Shown: positions 8,731-18,160, numbered from the stretch's first letter. The stretch is DNA of 64,000 bases from Moritella sp. Urea-trap-13 (GCF_002836355.1 NZ_PJCA01000031.1:1302001-1366000); one strand, 5' to 3'. The notes: a model not told the origin generated them from the letters alone. Numbers and translations: made by a program.

Positions 8731-10674
8731 ATGTTTCGCGACAATCCACTACTATCTCAATTAAAACAAAATATGCGCCAAAACACGCCGAGTGTAGAAG
8801 GCACAGTTAAAGGCACTGAACGTGGTTTTGGCTTCCTTGAAGCGGATGATGGCGAAAGCTATTTCATCGCTCCGCCGCACATGAAAAAAATCATGCATGG
8901 CGATAGAATTAAAGCATATATCGAAACCAACGGTGATAAAACATCAGCAGAACCAGATACCTTAGTTGAAGCTAAGTTAACGCGTTTTATTGCGCGTATT
9001 AGCATTGCTAAAAACAAACTAACCATTGTTGCTGACAGCCCTGTTATCAACATGCCAATTAGAGCAAAATTAGTTGGTTTAGGTGAGCAAAAAGTGAGTG
9101 ATGGTGATTGGGTTGTTGCACAACTTAAATCTCACGCACTAAAAGATGGTAGCTTTGCAGCAGAAGTAACAAGTTTCGTTGCGACTGACACCGATCCAAA
9201 TGCACCATGGTGGGTTACATTAGCACGCCAAGATCTAGCCAAAGACGTACCTGCAATGCCTGATTCGGTAGAATTTAAAGATGACACTGCGCGTGTTGAT
9301 CTTACCGATAAAGCATTCTTCACAATCGATTCAGCTTCTACTAAAGATATGGACGATGCGCTGCTTGTTGAAAAAACAGCAGAGGGTAACTTAAAAGTGA
9401 CGGTTGCGATCGCCGATCCAACATCATATATCCCAGCAGATTCAGAATTAAATAAGATTGCTGCAGAGCGTGCTTTCACTGTGTATCTACCGGGTCGTAA
9501 TATCCCGATGATGCCACGTGAATTAAGTGACAGTGTTTGTTCATTAGTTGCAGGTGAAAAACGCCCAACACTATGCTGTACTTATACAATTAACCAAGAT
9601 GGTGCACTAGCAGAAGAATTTGAATTCTTTACAGCCTGGATCACCTCACAGCACAAACTGTCTTACACACAAGTCTCAGATTGGATTGAAGAAATATCAA
9701 CTGAATGGCAACCTGAAGCGCAATTGGCTGAACAATTACAATCATTGGCTACGTTTGCTCGTCATCGTCAACAATGGCGTAAAAACAATGCCATTGTATT
9801 CCCTGACCAACCAGATTATAGCTTTGAGCTAGACGACAGTGGCAACGTACTTGCTATTCACGTTGAGCATCGCCGTATTGCCAACCAAATGATCGAAGAA
9901 ACGATGGTTGCAGCGAACATCACCGCAGCACGTTTATTCCGTCAAAATGGCGATGTCGGTGTATTTAATACCCACGCTGGTTTTGATCCAGAGAAGATTG
10001 ACTTGGTTGTTGAGTTACTGACTGAACACGGTATCGAATGCACTAAAGAACATATCCAATCTCTACCTGGTTATGTTGAATTACAACGTACGTTAGCTGA
10101 AAAAGCCAATCCAGCGTTAGATAGCCGTTTACGTCGTATGCAAAGCTACAGCATCATCAGTGCAAGTGCAGAACGTCACTTCGCAATGGGCTTAGAGGGT
10201 TATGCAACATGGACATCACCAATTCGTAAATATGGTGACATCCTTAACCACCGTCTTATCAAAGCAACATTAACGAAAGGCACTGCACGTTCTGCAACAG
10301 AAGATGAAGTTATCTTAATGTCAGAACGTCGCCGTCAGCACAGAATGGCTGAACGTGATATCTCGTCTTGGTTATATGTTGATTACCTAACACCTGCAGT
10401 AGAAAGCAAACAAGCATTCGAAGCCAGTATTATGGATGTTAACCGTGGTGGTTTACGTGTGCGTTTACTTGAAAATGGTGCGGTTGCATTTATCCCTGCT
10501 AGCTTATTACATGATAATAAGAAAGAAGTTAAATGCTTAGTCGAAACCGGTCAAATCAGCATTAAAGATGAAGTTGAATATAGCCTAGGTGACGTTATCT
10601 ACGTTAATATCGCTGAAGTTAACAAAGAAAAACGTAATATCCTTGCTAAACCAGTTGAAAAAATAGCCGGTTAA
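8731..10674 (+). CDS. rnb: Exoribonuclease II
   Basis: RNase II degrades single-stranded RNA processively from the 3' end. The 647-residue protein aligns along its length with E. coli Rnb (644). It starts MFRDNPLLSQLKQNM, has cold-shock-type RNA-binding domains to about residue 170, then the RNB catalytic domain with DSASTKDMDDAL (200-211; Asp200, 206, 208 and 209 match the E. coli metal-binding residues) and LPGRNIPMMPRELSD. A C-terminal S1 domain follows (IMDVNRGGLRVRLLENGAVAFIP). AGGAAGG-type Shine-Dalgarno precedes the ATG. It is monocistronic and convergent with the next gene. Confidence 0.96.
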   Translation: MFRDNPLLSQLKQNMRQNTPSVEGTVKGTERGFGFLEADDGESYFIAPPHMKKIMHGDRIKAYIETNGDKTSAEPDTLVEAKLTRFIARISIAKNKLTIVADSPVINMPIRAKLVGLGEQKVSDGDWVVAQLKSHALKDGSFAAEVTSFVATDTDPNAPWWVTLARQDLAKDVPAMPDSVEFKDDTARVDLTDKAFFTIDSASTKDMDDALLVEKTAEGNLKVTVAIADPTSYIPADSELNKIAAERAFTVYLPGRNIPMMPRELSDSVCSLVAGEKRPTLCCTYTINQDGALAEEFEFFTAWITSQHKLSYTQVSDWIEEISTEWQPEAQLAEQLQSLATFARHRQQWRKNNAIVFPDQPDYSFELDDSGNVLAIHVEHRRIANQMIEETMVAANITAARLFRQNGDVGVFNTHAGFDPEKIDLVVELLTEHGIECTKEHIQSLPGYVELQRTLAEKANPALDSRLRRMQSYSIISASAERHFAMGLEGYATWTSPIRKYGDILNHRLIKATLTKGTARSATEDEVILMSERRRQHRMAERDISSWLYVDYLTPAVESKQAFEASIMDVNRGGLRVRLLENGAVAFIPASLLHDNKKEVKCLVETGQISIKDEVEYSLGDVIYVNIAEVNKEKRNILAKPVEKIAG

Positions 10675-10757
10675 TCAGCATCACGATTTACAATAAAAAG
10701 TAATGACAAATACTGTGCATAAATAGTAATCATTAATTCGTCGTTATTAATAGTACG

Positions 10758-10789
10758 TTAACTAGGGCAAGTTCATTTGCCCTAGTTAA
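10758..10789. terminator. Convergent hairpin between rnb and the 10786 gene
   Basis: A 13-bp perfect stem (TTAACTAGGGCAA and complement) with loop GTTCAT. It overlaps the stop codon of the minus-strand neighbour. No clear T-run follows on either side, so termination strength is uncertain. Confidence 0.5.
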
Positions 10790-11343
10790 ATCATAAACCC
10801 CGCCCTACCCCAATTTCGTTGTCGCTCGGTATGTAATTGCACAATTAGTCTAAGTGCATTATTTGGATCTATTCGCCAGCTAGCATTAATATCTGGATTT
10901 AACGCGGTAAACTCAATCAACATTTTTTGTAAATGCATCAGCATCACAGTCGCGACTTGTTCTCGTGTTGGTACATCGATAACAAACTTAAACGCTTGTA
11001 ACTCCATCATTTGATATTGTTCTAATACAAAGCCTAAATCTGCTAACGTTTGTTCATATTTGAGCTGTTCTTTTACCAATGCGACATCCACTCTCGCTTG
11101 ACGATCTATGTTGATTGCGTCAGCATAAATACCATCCACATTAACTAAACCTTGCGTCGGGTTGTCATCATAAATAGTCAATAACGCCATATCTTGGGCG
11201 TAACTACTATTGGCATTAGTGACGATAAAACTGGTTGTTGCCACTAAGCAAACTGCAAAAAAACACAGTAATAACTGCTGGGCAAATTGTTGGTGCTGGT
11301 AGTTTAATCGCCATAGTGTGGTTAGTTTTAATATCGGCTTCAT
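10786..11343 (-). CDS. Hypothetical single-span membrane or secreted protein
   Basis: The 185-residue protein has a basic N-terminus and one hydrophobic segment (about 22-42, LLLCFFAVCLVATTSFIV) that acts as a signal anchor or uncleaved signal. The remainder (about 45-185) would be periplasmic and has predicted helices (ARVDVALVKEQLKYEQTLADLGFVLEQY region) and a basic end (RQRNWGRAG). No family is recognised. It stands alone between rnb and folE, with no clear ribosome-binding site before the ATG. Confidence 0.6.
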   Translation of the reverse strand: MKPILKLTTLWRLNYQHQQFAQQLLLCFFAVCLVATTSFIVTNANSSYAQDMALLTIYDDNPTQGLVNVDGIYADAINIDRQARVDVALVKEQLKYEQTLADLGFVLEQYQMMELQAFKFVIDVPTREQVATVMLMHLQKMLIEFTALNPDINASWRIDPNNALRLIVQLHTERQRNWGRAGFMI

Positions 11344-11560
11344 GTCAGCTACTCATTGGTTATCAATGAAGCCATTAAACCAAACAAGTGTGGCGATTAA
11401 ATTACCCTAAAATGATGAACAAAGATGAATTATGACAAAATGTGGCAATGCGAAATAAGTTACGTGAGCGGGTGGAGGTTAATTTTGCCATTTAAAAAGA
11501 TGATGTAGATATTGAAGGTTTGGTTTTAGGTATTAAAGGTTTGGGTATTGAAGAGATGAA

Positions 11561-11610
11561 TAAACCTAAACTACAGAGTGGACGCACTCGAGAATTGCAG
11601 TTTAGGTTTA
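11561..11610 (-). terminator. Nested hairpin after folE
   Basis: TAAACCTAAACT (11561-11572) and AGTTTAGGTTTA (11599-11610) form a 12-bp stem. Inside it a second stem, GAGTG-GACG-CACTC (11576-11589), can form. The T-run on the minus side is weak. It lies 24 bp past the folE stop. Confidence 0.5.
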
Positions 11611-11633
11611 CTTAATCATGTACTAACTATTAA

Positions 11634-12284
11634 CTAGCGACAGTGTAAAAACTCTGCTCTGGTTTCTGGACGTGATTTAAAGATACCACCCAGCGATGTC
11701 GTGGTTGTTTCACTTGTCGCATCCATCACACCACGTGCTTTCACACAATAATGTGTCGCTGTAATGCTCACTGCAACATCTTGCGAATCAAGTAAGGTTT
11801 GCAGTGCAACTAAGATTTGTTGCGTTAAGCGCTCTTGTACTTGCGGACGGCGTGAGAAGAATTGCACAATACGGTTAATCTTTGATAAGCCGATCACTTT
11901 ACTACGTGGAATATACGCAATTGTCGCTTTACCATCGATAGTAATAAAATGATGTTCGCAAGTACTCGTCAAGGTAATATCACTTACCTTAACCATTTCA
12001 TCCACTTGCATTTTATTATCAATTAAAGTGATTTTAGGAAACGACGCATAATCCAAGCCTGAGAATATTTCATTCACGTACATTTTGGCAATACGGTGTG
12101 GCGTTTCAGCTAAGCTATCATCACTTAAATCAAGCTCTAATAATTTTAGAATTTCGGTAAAATGTGATTCAATGCGTTCTTTTTTTTCTGCGCTTGATAG
12201 CCCAGTTACGATCATTGGTGTTTCTAACCCTCGCTCTTCCAAGACTGAACGGACTAATAAAGCTTCTTTACTTAGGCAGGTCAT
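11634..12284 (-). CDS. folE: GTP cyclohydrolase I
   Basis: FolE converts GTP to 7,8-dihydroneopterin triphosphate, opening the tetrahydrofolate pathway. The 216-residue protein has the zinc ligands Cys109 and His112 (STCEHHF) and Cys180 ([12 protein letters not shown]), plus the signatures [14 protein letters not shown] and [22 protein letters not shown]. This matches E. coli FolE (222 residues). It is divergent from moeA-moeB, an arrangement also found in Vibrio relatives. Confidence 0.96.
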   Translation of the reverse strand: MTCLSKEALLVRSVLEERGLETPMIVTGLSSAEKKERIESHFTEILKLLELDLSDDSLAETPHRIAKMYVNEIFSGLDYASFPKITLIDNKMQVDEMVKVSDITLTSTCEHHFITIDGKATIAYIPRSKVIGLSKINRIVQFFSRRPQVQERLTQQILVALQTLLDSQDVAVSITATHYCVKARGVMDATSETTTTSLGGIFKSRPETRAEFLHCR

Positions 12285-12465
12285 TAATTACTCCACAAAC
12301 GGATCGACTTAAAAATATTGCCGCATAATAGCATCTAACAATTGATAAGATAAACAAATTAGCTTAAATAGCCATAATTAAGCATTTTATTGTTATAGAT
12401 CCTTTCACCAACCTGTTGAGTTTGTCATAATTGACGATATAACTAAAAAATAACCACAAGGGTAT

Positions 12466-13701
12466 ATGATGGGATGTTGTGACGTACAAGGGCTAAAACC
12501 ACTGGATTTAGCGATGCAAGAAATGTTGGACAATATTGATGCAGTAACAGAAACACTGACATTAGACTTAGCAGAAGCACTCGATTATATTCTCGCTGAA
12601 GACATTTCTTCGCCAATGAATGTCCCGCCATTTGATAACTCAGCAATGGATGGTTATGCAGTTCGCATCACCGACCTCAATCAATCAATGACCCTACCAC
12701 TTGCTGGTAAAGCCTTTGCAGGCCAACCGTTTGATGGAGAATGGCCTCTCGGCACTTGTATCCGTATTATGACTGGTGCACCAGTACCAACAGGTTGCGA
12801 AGCCGTTATCATGCAAGAAAGAACACAAGTAGATGGTGATCTTATTACCTTCGAAAGTTTACCGCCAATGCATGACAACATTCGTAATGCTGCTGAAGAT
12901 ATCGCTATCGGCCAAGCTGTATTAACCAAAGGTCGTCGCCTTACCCCGCGTGATATTCCCATGCTAGCAACGATTGGTATTGATAAAGTAACAGTCTACC
13001 GCCGTCTGAAAGTGGCTGTTTTTTCAACCGGTGATGAGCTAAAAAGCTTAGGTCAGCCACTTGGCAATGGTGAGATTTACGACAGTAACCGTTACAGTAT
13101 CAATGCCATGTTATCTCGTTTGAATTTAGATATTATTGATTTTGGTATTGTCCCTGATAACGAAGACCTACTACGCGAAACGTTTATCAAAGCCGATGCC
13201 GTGGCAGATGCAGTGATAACATCAGGCGGCGTATCTGTTGGCGAAGCTGATTACACTAAAATATTACTCGAAGAACTAGGGGAAATTGGTTTTTGGAAAT
13301 TAGCAATTAAACCAGGTAAGCCCTTTGCGTTCGGTACATTACCAAACAGCAAGTTCTTTGGTTTACCCGGAAACCCAGTTTCTGCAACAGTGACGTTTCA
13401 TCAACTTGTGGTACCCGCATTAGCGAAGATGACCAACCAAGTTTATACGCCGACACCACGTTTTAATGCCATTGCTGCAACTAAACTGAAAAAAGCACCT
13501 GGTCGCATGGACTTTCAACGCGCTATTTATAGTGTTAATGCGCAAGGTCAACTGGAAGTGGTATCAACAGGCAGCCAAGGTTCTGGCGTTTTCAGTAGCT
13601 TGAGCCACTCGAATTGTTATGCCATTATCGAGCAAGATCGCGGCAACGTAGAAATTGGTGAAACAGTCACTATTGAACCATTTAACGAGATCTTAAATTA
13701 A
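12466..13701 (+). CDS. moeA: Molybdopterin molybdenumtransferase
   Basis: MoeA inserts molybdate into adenylylated molybdopterin to complete the molybdenum cofactor. The 411-residue protein shows PPFDNSAMDGYAVR, RIMTGAPVPTGCEAVIMQE, GDEL in the MoCF-binding domain, SGGVSVGEADY and KPGKPFAFG, LPGNPVSA. CACAAGGG gives a ribosome-binding site before two adjacent ATG codons (12466 and 12469). Its stop overlaps the start of moeB by one base (TAATG), so the two are translationally coupled. Confidence 0.95.
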   Translation: MMGCCDVQGLKPLDLAMQEMLDNIDAVTETLTLDLAEALDYILAEDISSPMNVPPFDNSAMDGYAVRITDLNQSMTLPLAGKAFAGQPFDGEWPLGTCIRIMTGAPVPTGCEAVIMQERTQVDGDLITFESLPPMHDNIRNAAEDIAIGQAVLTKGRRLTPRDIPMLATIGIDKVTVYRRLKVAVFSTGDELKSLGQPLGNGEIYDSNRYSINAMLSRLNLDIIDFGIVPDNEDLLRETFIKADAVADAVITSGGVSVGEADYTKILLEELGEIGFWKLAIKPGKPFAFGTLPNSKFFGLPGNPVSATVTFHQLVVPALAKMTNQVYTPTPRFNAIAATKLKKAPGRMDFQRAIYSVNAQGQLEVVSTGSQGSGVFSSLSHSNCYAIIEQDRGNVEIGETVTIEPFNEILN

Positions 13702-14498
13702 TGCCAAACCCATCTATTGATGGCAGCTTAGCTTGCGAAGATATTTTATCTTCGCAAGAAGAGTTACGCTATAACCGTCAAATAGTGCTGCGCCACTTTG
13801 ATTTTGATGGCCAAGAAGCCTTAAAACAAGCCAATGTATTAATAATAGGTGCAGGCGGTCTAGGTTGTGCCAGTAGTCAGTACTTAGCCGCTGCCGGTAT
13901 CGGTAAGATGACATTAGTCGATTTTGACCATATTGAATTGTCCAACTTACAACGACAATTACTGCACCGTGATAGCCGCATTGGTGAGTTTAAATCACTG
14001 TCGGCGAAATATGAGCTAGAACAGATAAACCCACACTGTGAAGTACAGGCTATTACCACAAAACTGTCTGAAGATGAGATGGTTAAGCTGATAGATCTGC
14101 ATGATATTGTGCTTGATTGTACTGATAACGTCGATACAAGAGAGCAGATAAACCGTGCTTGTTTCGCGTTACGCACACCCTTAGTATCCGGCGCAGCTAT
14201 TCGAATGGAAGGTCAAATTAGTGTATTTACCTATGCTGATAACGAACCTTGCTACCAATGCCTCAGCCAATTATTCGGCAGCGGAACATTAAGCTGTGTA
14301 GAATCCGGTATTATGGCACCTATGGTGGGTATTATTGGTGCGATGCAGGCTATGGAAGCGATTAAAGTGGTTGCCAATTTTGGTCAGCCAATGACGGGGA
14401 AAGTGTTGCTCGTTGATGGACTTACCTTGTCGTTTCAAACAATGAAATTACCAAAACTACCGACCTGTTCGGTATGTAATACCCCACACACAAAATAA
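13701..14498 (+). CDS. moeB: Molybdopterin-synthase adenylyltransferase
   Basis: MoeB adenylates the C-terminus of MoaD so that it can receive sulfur for molybdopterin synthesis. The 265-residue protein has the E1-like Rossmann motif GAGGLG (50-55), LSNLQRQ (80-86), D140-C-T-D, and two zinc-binding CxxC pairs at 184-187 (CYQC) and 256-259 (CSVC). There is no rhodanese extension. The N-terminus has about 15 extra residues compared with E. coli. It is the second gene of the moeAB operon. Confidence 0.95.
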   Translation: MPNPSIDGSLACEDILSSQEELRYNRQIVLRHFDFDGQEALKQANVLIIGAGGLGCASSQYLAAAGIGKMTLVDFDHIELSNLQRQLLHRDSRIGEFKSLSAKYELEQINPHCEVQAITTKLSEDEMVKLIDLHDIVLDCTDNVDTREQINRACFALRTPLVSGAAIRMEGQISVFTYADNEPCYQCLSQLFGSGTLSCVESGIMAPMVGIIGAMQAMEAIKVVANFGQPMTGKVLLVDGLTLSFQTMKLPKLPTCSVCNTPHTK

Positions 14499-14509
14499 CG
14501 ATATTAAAC

Positions 14510-14537
14510 TAGCGCGATGACTCGCTAAATCGCGCTA
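14510..14537 (+). terminator. Probable terminator after moeB
   Basis: TAGCGCGAT (14510-14518) pairs with ATCGCGCTA (14529-14537) across a 10-base loop. A pyrimidine-rich but interrupted tail (TTCACTTCTATTT) follows. Confidence 0.5.
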
Positions 14538-14572
14538 TTCACTTCTATTTATTCAAGTCGAAACAAACCCAA

Positions 14573-15388
14573 CTATAAGAAAATGTGTGCAAGGTAAGAA
14601 ACCAGTAAGCAATAAACCAGGTTTGCAATCAAACTCGCTTCCAGCCCGACAAACCAATATAGCAAACCTAGCGTTGAGGACGTGATAGCAGATATAACAA
14701 CAATAAAGATGATAAGATTTATTGAGAAAGTAGCTGTCACCACTGCCACAGATAGAGCCATAAACAATGACAATATGATCGATGAAATAACAATAGTATT
14801 AGTGGTTAATTTAAACTTTGAAGGCTTATTTTCAAAAATCATCAGTTTTGATAACAAACTTGATAGCGGTAACATGAATACTGACAAATATAATGAACTG
14901 GATAGCACCGCTGTCAACCCAATTAGAATCAGGTCTAACGAGTTAAATATTTGATGATACTGAAGGAACGCTTGTGGTAAATGCGGTTCTGCAATAACAA
15001 AAATTAAACTACATAAAATAGCCGTCAATAAGCCGAAACAAGCCCCGAATACAAGCGTTAGTCGCAATTCCGATAAGAATCCAGCACTGTTTGTCGCTTG
15101 TCGCGATGATGCTGCCATCTTATCCGTGCAAACAATACCAAAATAAGCAGAGCAAGAAATTGCTAGCAGTACAATCGCCACTAACGGGGCAATAAAGTTG
15201 CTTGTTAACCCAATGCCCATCGGCAAATTAGAAAACAAAAATGAGGTGATGTTTGTTTGTTCCGTGAATACTAATGCACTTACGACTAAAATAACGCAAA
15301 TAAACATCAAGCAGCGTTGTAGCATAGAAAAATTATTCAATACGGCCTCGAATAATGATATTTGTCTCTTCGATTGTTGTTCTATCAT
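14573..15388 (-). CDS. Polytopic membrane protein of unknown family
   Basis: The 271-residue protein is very hydrophobic, with about seven to eight predicted spans (around 25-43, 62-85, 108-132, 148-175, 195-220, 223-245 and 250-270). The cytoplasmic N-terminus is basic and polar (MIEQQSKRQISLFEAVL). Loops are short, and no transporter signature is seen. A size and pattern similar to small permease-like integral membrane proteins does not give a function. It is convergent with moeB and followed upstream by a long gene-poor stretch. Confidence 0.65.
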   Translation of the reverse strand: MIEQQSKRQISLFEAVLNNFSMLQRCLMFICVILVVSALVFTEQTNITSFLFSNLPMGIGLTSNFIAPLVAIVLLAISCSAYFGIVCTDKMAASSRQATNSAGFLSELRLTLVFGACFGLLTAILCSLIFVIAEPHLPQAFLQYHQIFNSLDLILIGLTAVLSSSLYLSVFMLPLSSLLSKLMIFENKPSKFKLTTNTIVISSIILSLFMALSVAVVTATFSINLIIFIVVISAITSSTLGLLYWFVGLEASLIANLVYCLLVSYLAHIFL

Positions 15389-15909
15389 ATCTTACTTAGA
15401 AAAATGAGTTTAGTGTTACTGAATTGATGATGTCAACGCTATACATGTTATTAACACCCAAAAGGTCGTAACTACAAATGGGTAATGATATATATTCTCA
15501 CGTATATATCAAGTTTAATTATCCACTTTCATCCTAGACTCCGACTATTCCTGCGCCATATCAATTATTATTAGTTCACGACATTATTGATAGCAAAGCA
15601 CTGGGCACAAAAATCATTCGGGTGACAAGCCAATCTAACTCAGATAAAGGTCCTTAGTATCCGCGGATGAGATGATGAGTAAATTTAGAATAATCATACT
15701 TATTTAAAAGTTATTAGTTTGAATAATAAGGGTTTTTATTGTTTAAATTCATACCTAAAATTGAAATAAAAGGATGTATTCAGCAGGAAATAAAGGTAAG
15801 ATTCACTTTAGCTTAACTACTCATTAGTAGGTGCGTTACGACATTGCTAGTTGTAATGATATTTAAGTACTTTTTGATTTAACCATTTAGATAGATAAAG
15901 GAATATACA
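15389..15909. other. Gene-poor spacer
   Basis: These 521 bases are AT-rich and hold the promoters of the divergent neighbours. I find no convincing small ORF, hairpin or repeat apart from a weak alternating TATATATTCTCACGTATATA stretch near 15487-15508. Confidence 0.3.
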
Positions 15910-16176
15910 ATGACAGACCTACGCGCTAAATTCGACGCTACAGTAGAGCAAGTTCAAAATGGCACTGCAAAGAAAAAACCTTCACAAGAAACAAAATTAG
16001 AGTTTTATTCATTATTTAAGCAAGCAACAGAAGGTGATGTAGCAGCGAAGAAGCCATCTATCTTTGATATGGTTGGTTTTGCTAAGTGGAGTGCATGGGA
16101 TAAATTACGTGGCTTATCTTCAGATCAAGCGATGGAAAAATACATTTCACGTGTAGAAGAAGAAAATGCGGCTTAA
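15910..16176 (+). CDS. Acyl-CoA-binding protein
   Basis: These small cytoplasmic proteins bind medium- to long-chain acyl-CoA esters and buffer or carry them. The 88-residue length is typical. The family pattern is visible in order: KLEFYSLFKQATEGDV (about 29-44), KPSIFDMVGFAKWSAWDKLRG (about 47-67) and MEKYISRVEE near the end. AAAGGAATATACA precedes the ATG. It is monocistronic, with a perfect terminator palindrome after it. The genes around it are not lipid genes, so its partner pathway cannot be read from context. Confidence 0.93.
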   Translation: MTDLRAKFDATVEQVQNGTAKKKPSQETKLEFYSLFKQATEGDVAAKKPSIFDMVGFAKWSAWDKLRGLSSDQAMEKYISRVEEENAA

Positions 16177-16210
16177 GCATTTAGCTAAATGACTTGTTGT
16201 CGGTAACCTG

Positions 16211-16240
16211 TTGTCAGTAAATAGTACTATTTACTGACAA
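16211..16240 (+). terminator. Perfect 30-bp palindrome after the ACBP gene
   Basis: TTGTCAGTAAATAGT is followed directly by its exact reverse complement, giving a 30-bp perfect palindrome 35 bp past the stop. It can act as a terminator hairpin; the following TTTAGG is a poor T-run. Confidence 0.6.
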
Positions 16241-16699
16241 TTTAGGAAGGCGCTGTCTACTCAATAAGAAATATACTTTAAATTACATGCCTATTATTTA
16301 TTAATGAAATGCTTTACTACTTTTTTTTGGTTGAAAAACCACTGTCTACGAAAACTCTTACTCATTATCGTTCCTTAATATGTCTCTTATATATCCCTAC
16401 ACACTACATCCAGTGTACGATCACACTTATTCCATTCACCACCATAAAGCTTTAATATCAAAACCTTACATCTACTTACTATAGTTAATAGACCACTAAA
16501 CTAACAGTAAAGGCTAACTTAGCAATCATTACAGACTCAGCGAAATTCAAAAACTAGATCATCATGTGAATTGGCTGCTATATGAACTAAGATTGAATAA
16601 AATAGCAGTTTTGGCGGCTGAAAAGCCAGCAAACAAGCCTTTGATACGTTGATTTTATTAATGAAAACAACAATTTTACAAAAATAATGTACGAGTGTA
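16241..16699. other. Gene-poor spacer before the cold-shock gene
   Basis: About 460 AT-rich bases without a supported ORF. A short stem, TGGTT-GAAA-AACCA, follows an eight-T run near 16322-16342. Nothing else is identifiable. Confidence 0.3.
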
Positions 16700-16727
16700 T
16701 TGCTATGAATCTTTAACCATGTATAAT
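16700..16727 (+). promoter_or_regulatory. Promoter of the cold-shock gene
   Basis: TTGCTA (16700-16705) and TATAAT (16722-16727) are 16 bases apart. Transcription would start near 16734, giving a 5' untranslated region of about 140 bases, similar to the long thermosensing leaders of E. coli cspA-type genes. Confidence 0.55.
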
Positions 16728-16733
16728 TCGTCT

Positions 16734-16873
16734 TAAGAAATTAGGCTAGTTTATATCGGTAGAATAATCTTTAGTTAATACTTGTATTGATTATTGTTTT
16801 GTATTGTTTATATAAGTTACACCCTGGTTTTTTAACAATTTTTTTAATAATATATATATACAGGGTTTTTAAT
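16734..16873 (+). promoter_or_regulatory. Long 5' leader of the cold-shock gene
   Basis: An AT-rich leader of about 140 bases. CCCTG at about 16821-16825 can pair with CAGGG at 16861-16865, enclosing a U-rich and (TA)n stretch just before the start codon. Such folding could mask the start at higher temperature. The classical E. coli cold-box sequence is not evident. Confidence 0.4.
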
Positions 16874-17083
16874 ATGTCTAATACAGTAATCGGTAAAGTA
16901 AAATTCTTCAACGAAGCTAAAGGCTTCGGTTTCATCGAACAAGAAAATGGCCCAGATGTATTCGTACATTTCAGCTCTATCTTAGTAGATGGCTTTAAAG
17001 TACTTACTGACGGTCAAAAAGTTGAGTTCACAGTAGGCCAAGGCCAAAAAGGTCCACAAGCTGAGAACGTTAAACCTCTTTAA
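16874..17083 (+). CDS. Cold-shock protein, CspA family
   Basis: A 69-residue single cold-shock domain that binds RNA or single-stranded DNA and melts RNA structure. Both nucleic-acid-binding motifs are present: KGFGFI (RNP1-type) and DVFVHFS (RNP2-type). It starts [20 protein letters not shown] and ends QAENVKPL, as in CspA/CspD-like proteins. An in-frame extension upstream to 16787 is open but has no family similarity and lies in the leader, so ATG 16874 is the start. Two strong hairpins follow. Confidence 0.93.
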   Translation: MSNTVIGKVKFFNEAKGFGFIEQENGPDVFVHFSSILVDGFKVLTDGQKVEFTVGQGQKGPQAENVKPL

Positions 17084-17114
17084 TAGTTTACTATTAATCG
17101 GTTAAACAGTTATC

Positions 17115-17143
17115 AAAAAAGGTGAACTTAGTTCACCTTTTTT
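17115..17143 (+). terminator. Terminator after the cold-shock gene
   Basis: AAAAAAGGTGAAC (17115-17127), loop TTA, GTTCACCTTTTTT (17131-17143): a 13-bp stem ending in a T-run, a strong bidirectional terminator. Confidence 0.85.
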
Positions 17144-17190
17144 ATTACCTAAAATTTATGACATCTTAGATGCATTTATAGTTAGGTAAT

Positions 17191-17225
17191 AAAAAGCCAA
17201 TGAGTTATCTCATTGGCTTTTTTTA
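17191..17225. terminator. Second strong hairpin between csp and carbonic anhydrase
   Basis: AAAAAGCCAATGAG, loop TTAT, CTCATTGGCTTTTTTT. It has T-runs on both strands and can terminate either the csp transcript or the convergent carbonic anhydrase transcript. About 47 bases, framed by ACCTAA and TTAGGT, separate it from the first hairpin. Confidence 0.8.
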
Positions 17226-17326
17226 TGCGTACTATATAGTGTTATAGCGCTAAAGTCCTATCCTAATACTACATTAAGTTCTTAACCTAAGGTCCTAAGC
17301 TAAGGCTCTTAACCTACGCTACTTAA

Positions 17327-17950
17327 CTATTTGGTGATCACTTCTAGCTGCTTCTCTCTCGAGTTAATGCTGTCAGTTAAGCTTTTCAATACACCGTTAC
17401 TGATATTAAAGATCCAGCCATGCACGGTTAACTCACGACCTTTACGCCAAGCTCGCTTCACGACGGTGGTATTACAAACATTTCGAACTTGTTCAACAAC
17501 ATTTAATTCACACATACGGTCGATCTTATCTTCAGGACGTACATCTTTTAAATCATCCATATGGAAGCGTTCTACGTCTTTAATATGACGAAGCCAGTTA
17601 TCAATCAGACCATGCTGCCCGCCCTCCATAGCAGCTTTAACGCCACCACAACCATAGTGACCACAGACAATAATATGTTTAACTTTAAGTACTTCCACGG
17701 CGTACTGGATCACGGACAAACAATTTAAGTCAGTATGTACAACAACATTGGCAATATTTCTGTGCACAAATACTTCCCCCGGGGGCAGGGCCATAATTTG
17801 ATTTGCAGGTACGCGGCTATCGGAACAACCGATCCACAAATAGTCTGGAGACTGTTGTTTGGAAAGTTGTTCAAAAAAGTCTGGGAACTGTTCATTAATC
17901 TGTTCTGACCATGCGCGATTACGTTCAAATATCGATTTTATAGTACTCAA
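17327..17950 (-). CDS. can: Beta-class carbonic anhydrase
   Basis: The enzyme interconverts CO2 and bicarbonate in the cytoplasm, supplying bicarbonate for carboxylations. The 207-residue protein carries the zinc ligands Cys42, Asp44 (GCSDSRVPAN), His98 and Cys101 (CGHYGCGGV), and the family string GEVFVHRNIANVV. Its length is close to E. coli Can (220). The presence of non-catalytic bicarbonate-site residues was not checked. It is monocistronic and lies downstream of nhaA on the same strand after a terminator. Confidence 0.95.
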   Translation of the reverse strand: MSTIKSIFERNRAWSEQINEQFPDFFEQLSKQQSPDYLWIGCSDSRVPANQIMALPPGEVFVHRNIANVVVHTDLNCLSVIQYAVEVLKVKHIIVCGHYGCGGVKAAMEGGQHGLIDNWLRHIKDVERFHMDDLKDVRPEDKIDRMCELNVVEQVRNVCNTTVVKRAWRKGRELTVHGWIFNISNGVLKSLTDSINSREKQLEVITK

Positions 17951-18107
17951 GACTACGCTCTCTAATTATGATAACTACATTTTGAACTATTAAAGTAGCT
18001 TGTTTAATCAAGATATTCAACTGATAAATAAGTAATCTTTGGATATAAGCGACTGGACTTATGAGTGAAATAATAGGGGGAATAAGCTTGTAAACGTTAG
18101 ATATAAG

Positions 18108-18131
18108 AAAGCACCCAATCGAGGGTGCTTT
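18108..18131. terminator. Terminator after nhaA
   Basis: AAAGCACCC, loop AATCGA, GGGTGCTTT: a 9-bp stem 30 bp past the nhaA stop, followed on the minus strand by TTTCTTAT. Confidence 0.75.
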
Positions 18132-18160
18132 AATATTTTTATCATGATGTTAGCGTTAAA

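Noticed and set aside
16787-16873. Upstream extension of the cold-shock ORF to 98 codons
   Set aside because: Hydrophobic and unlike the Csp family; it lies in the long leader and the ATG at 16874 gives the exact Csp N-terminus.
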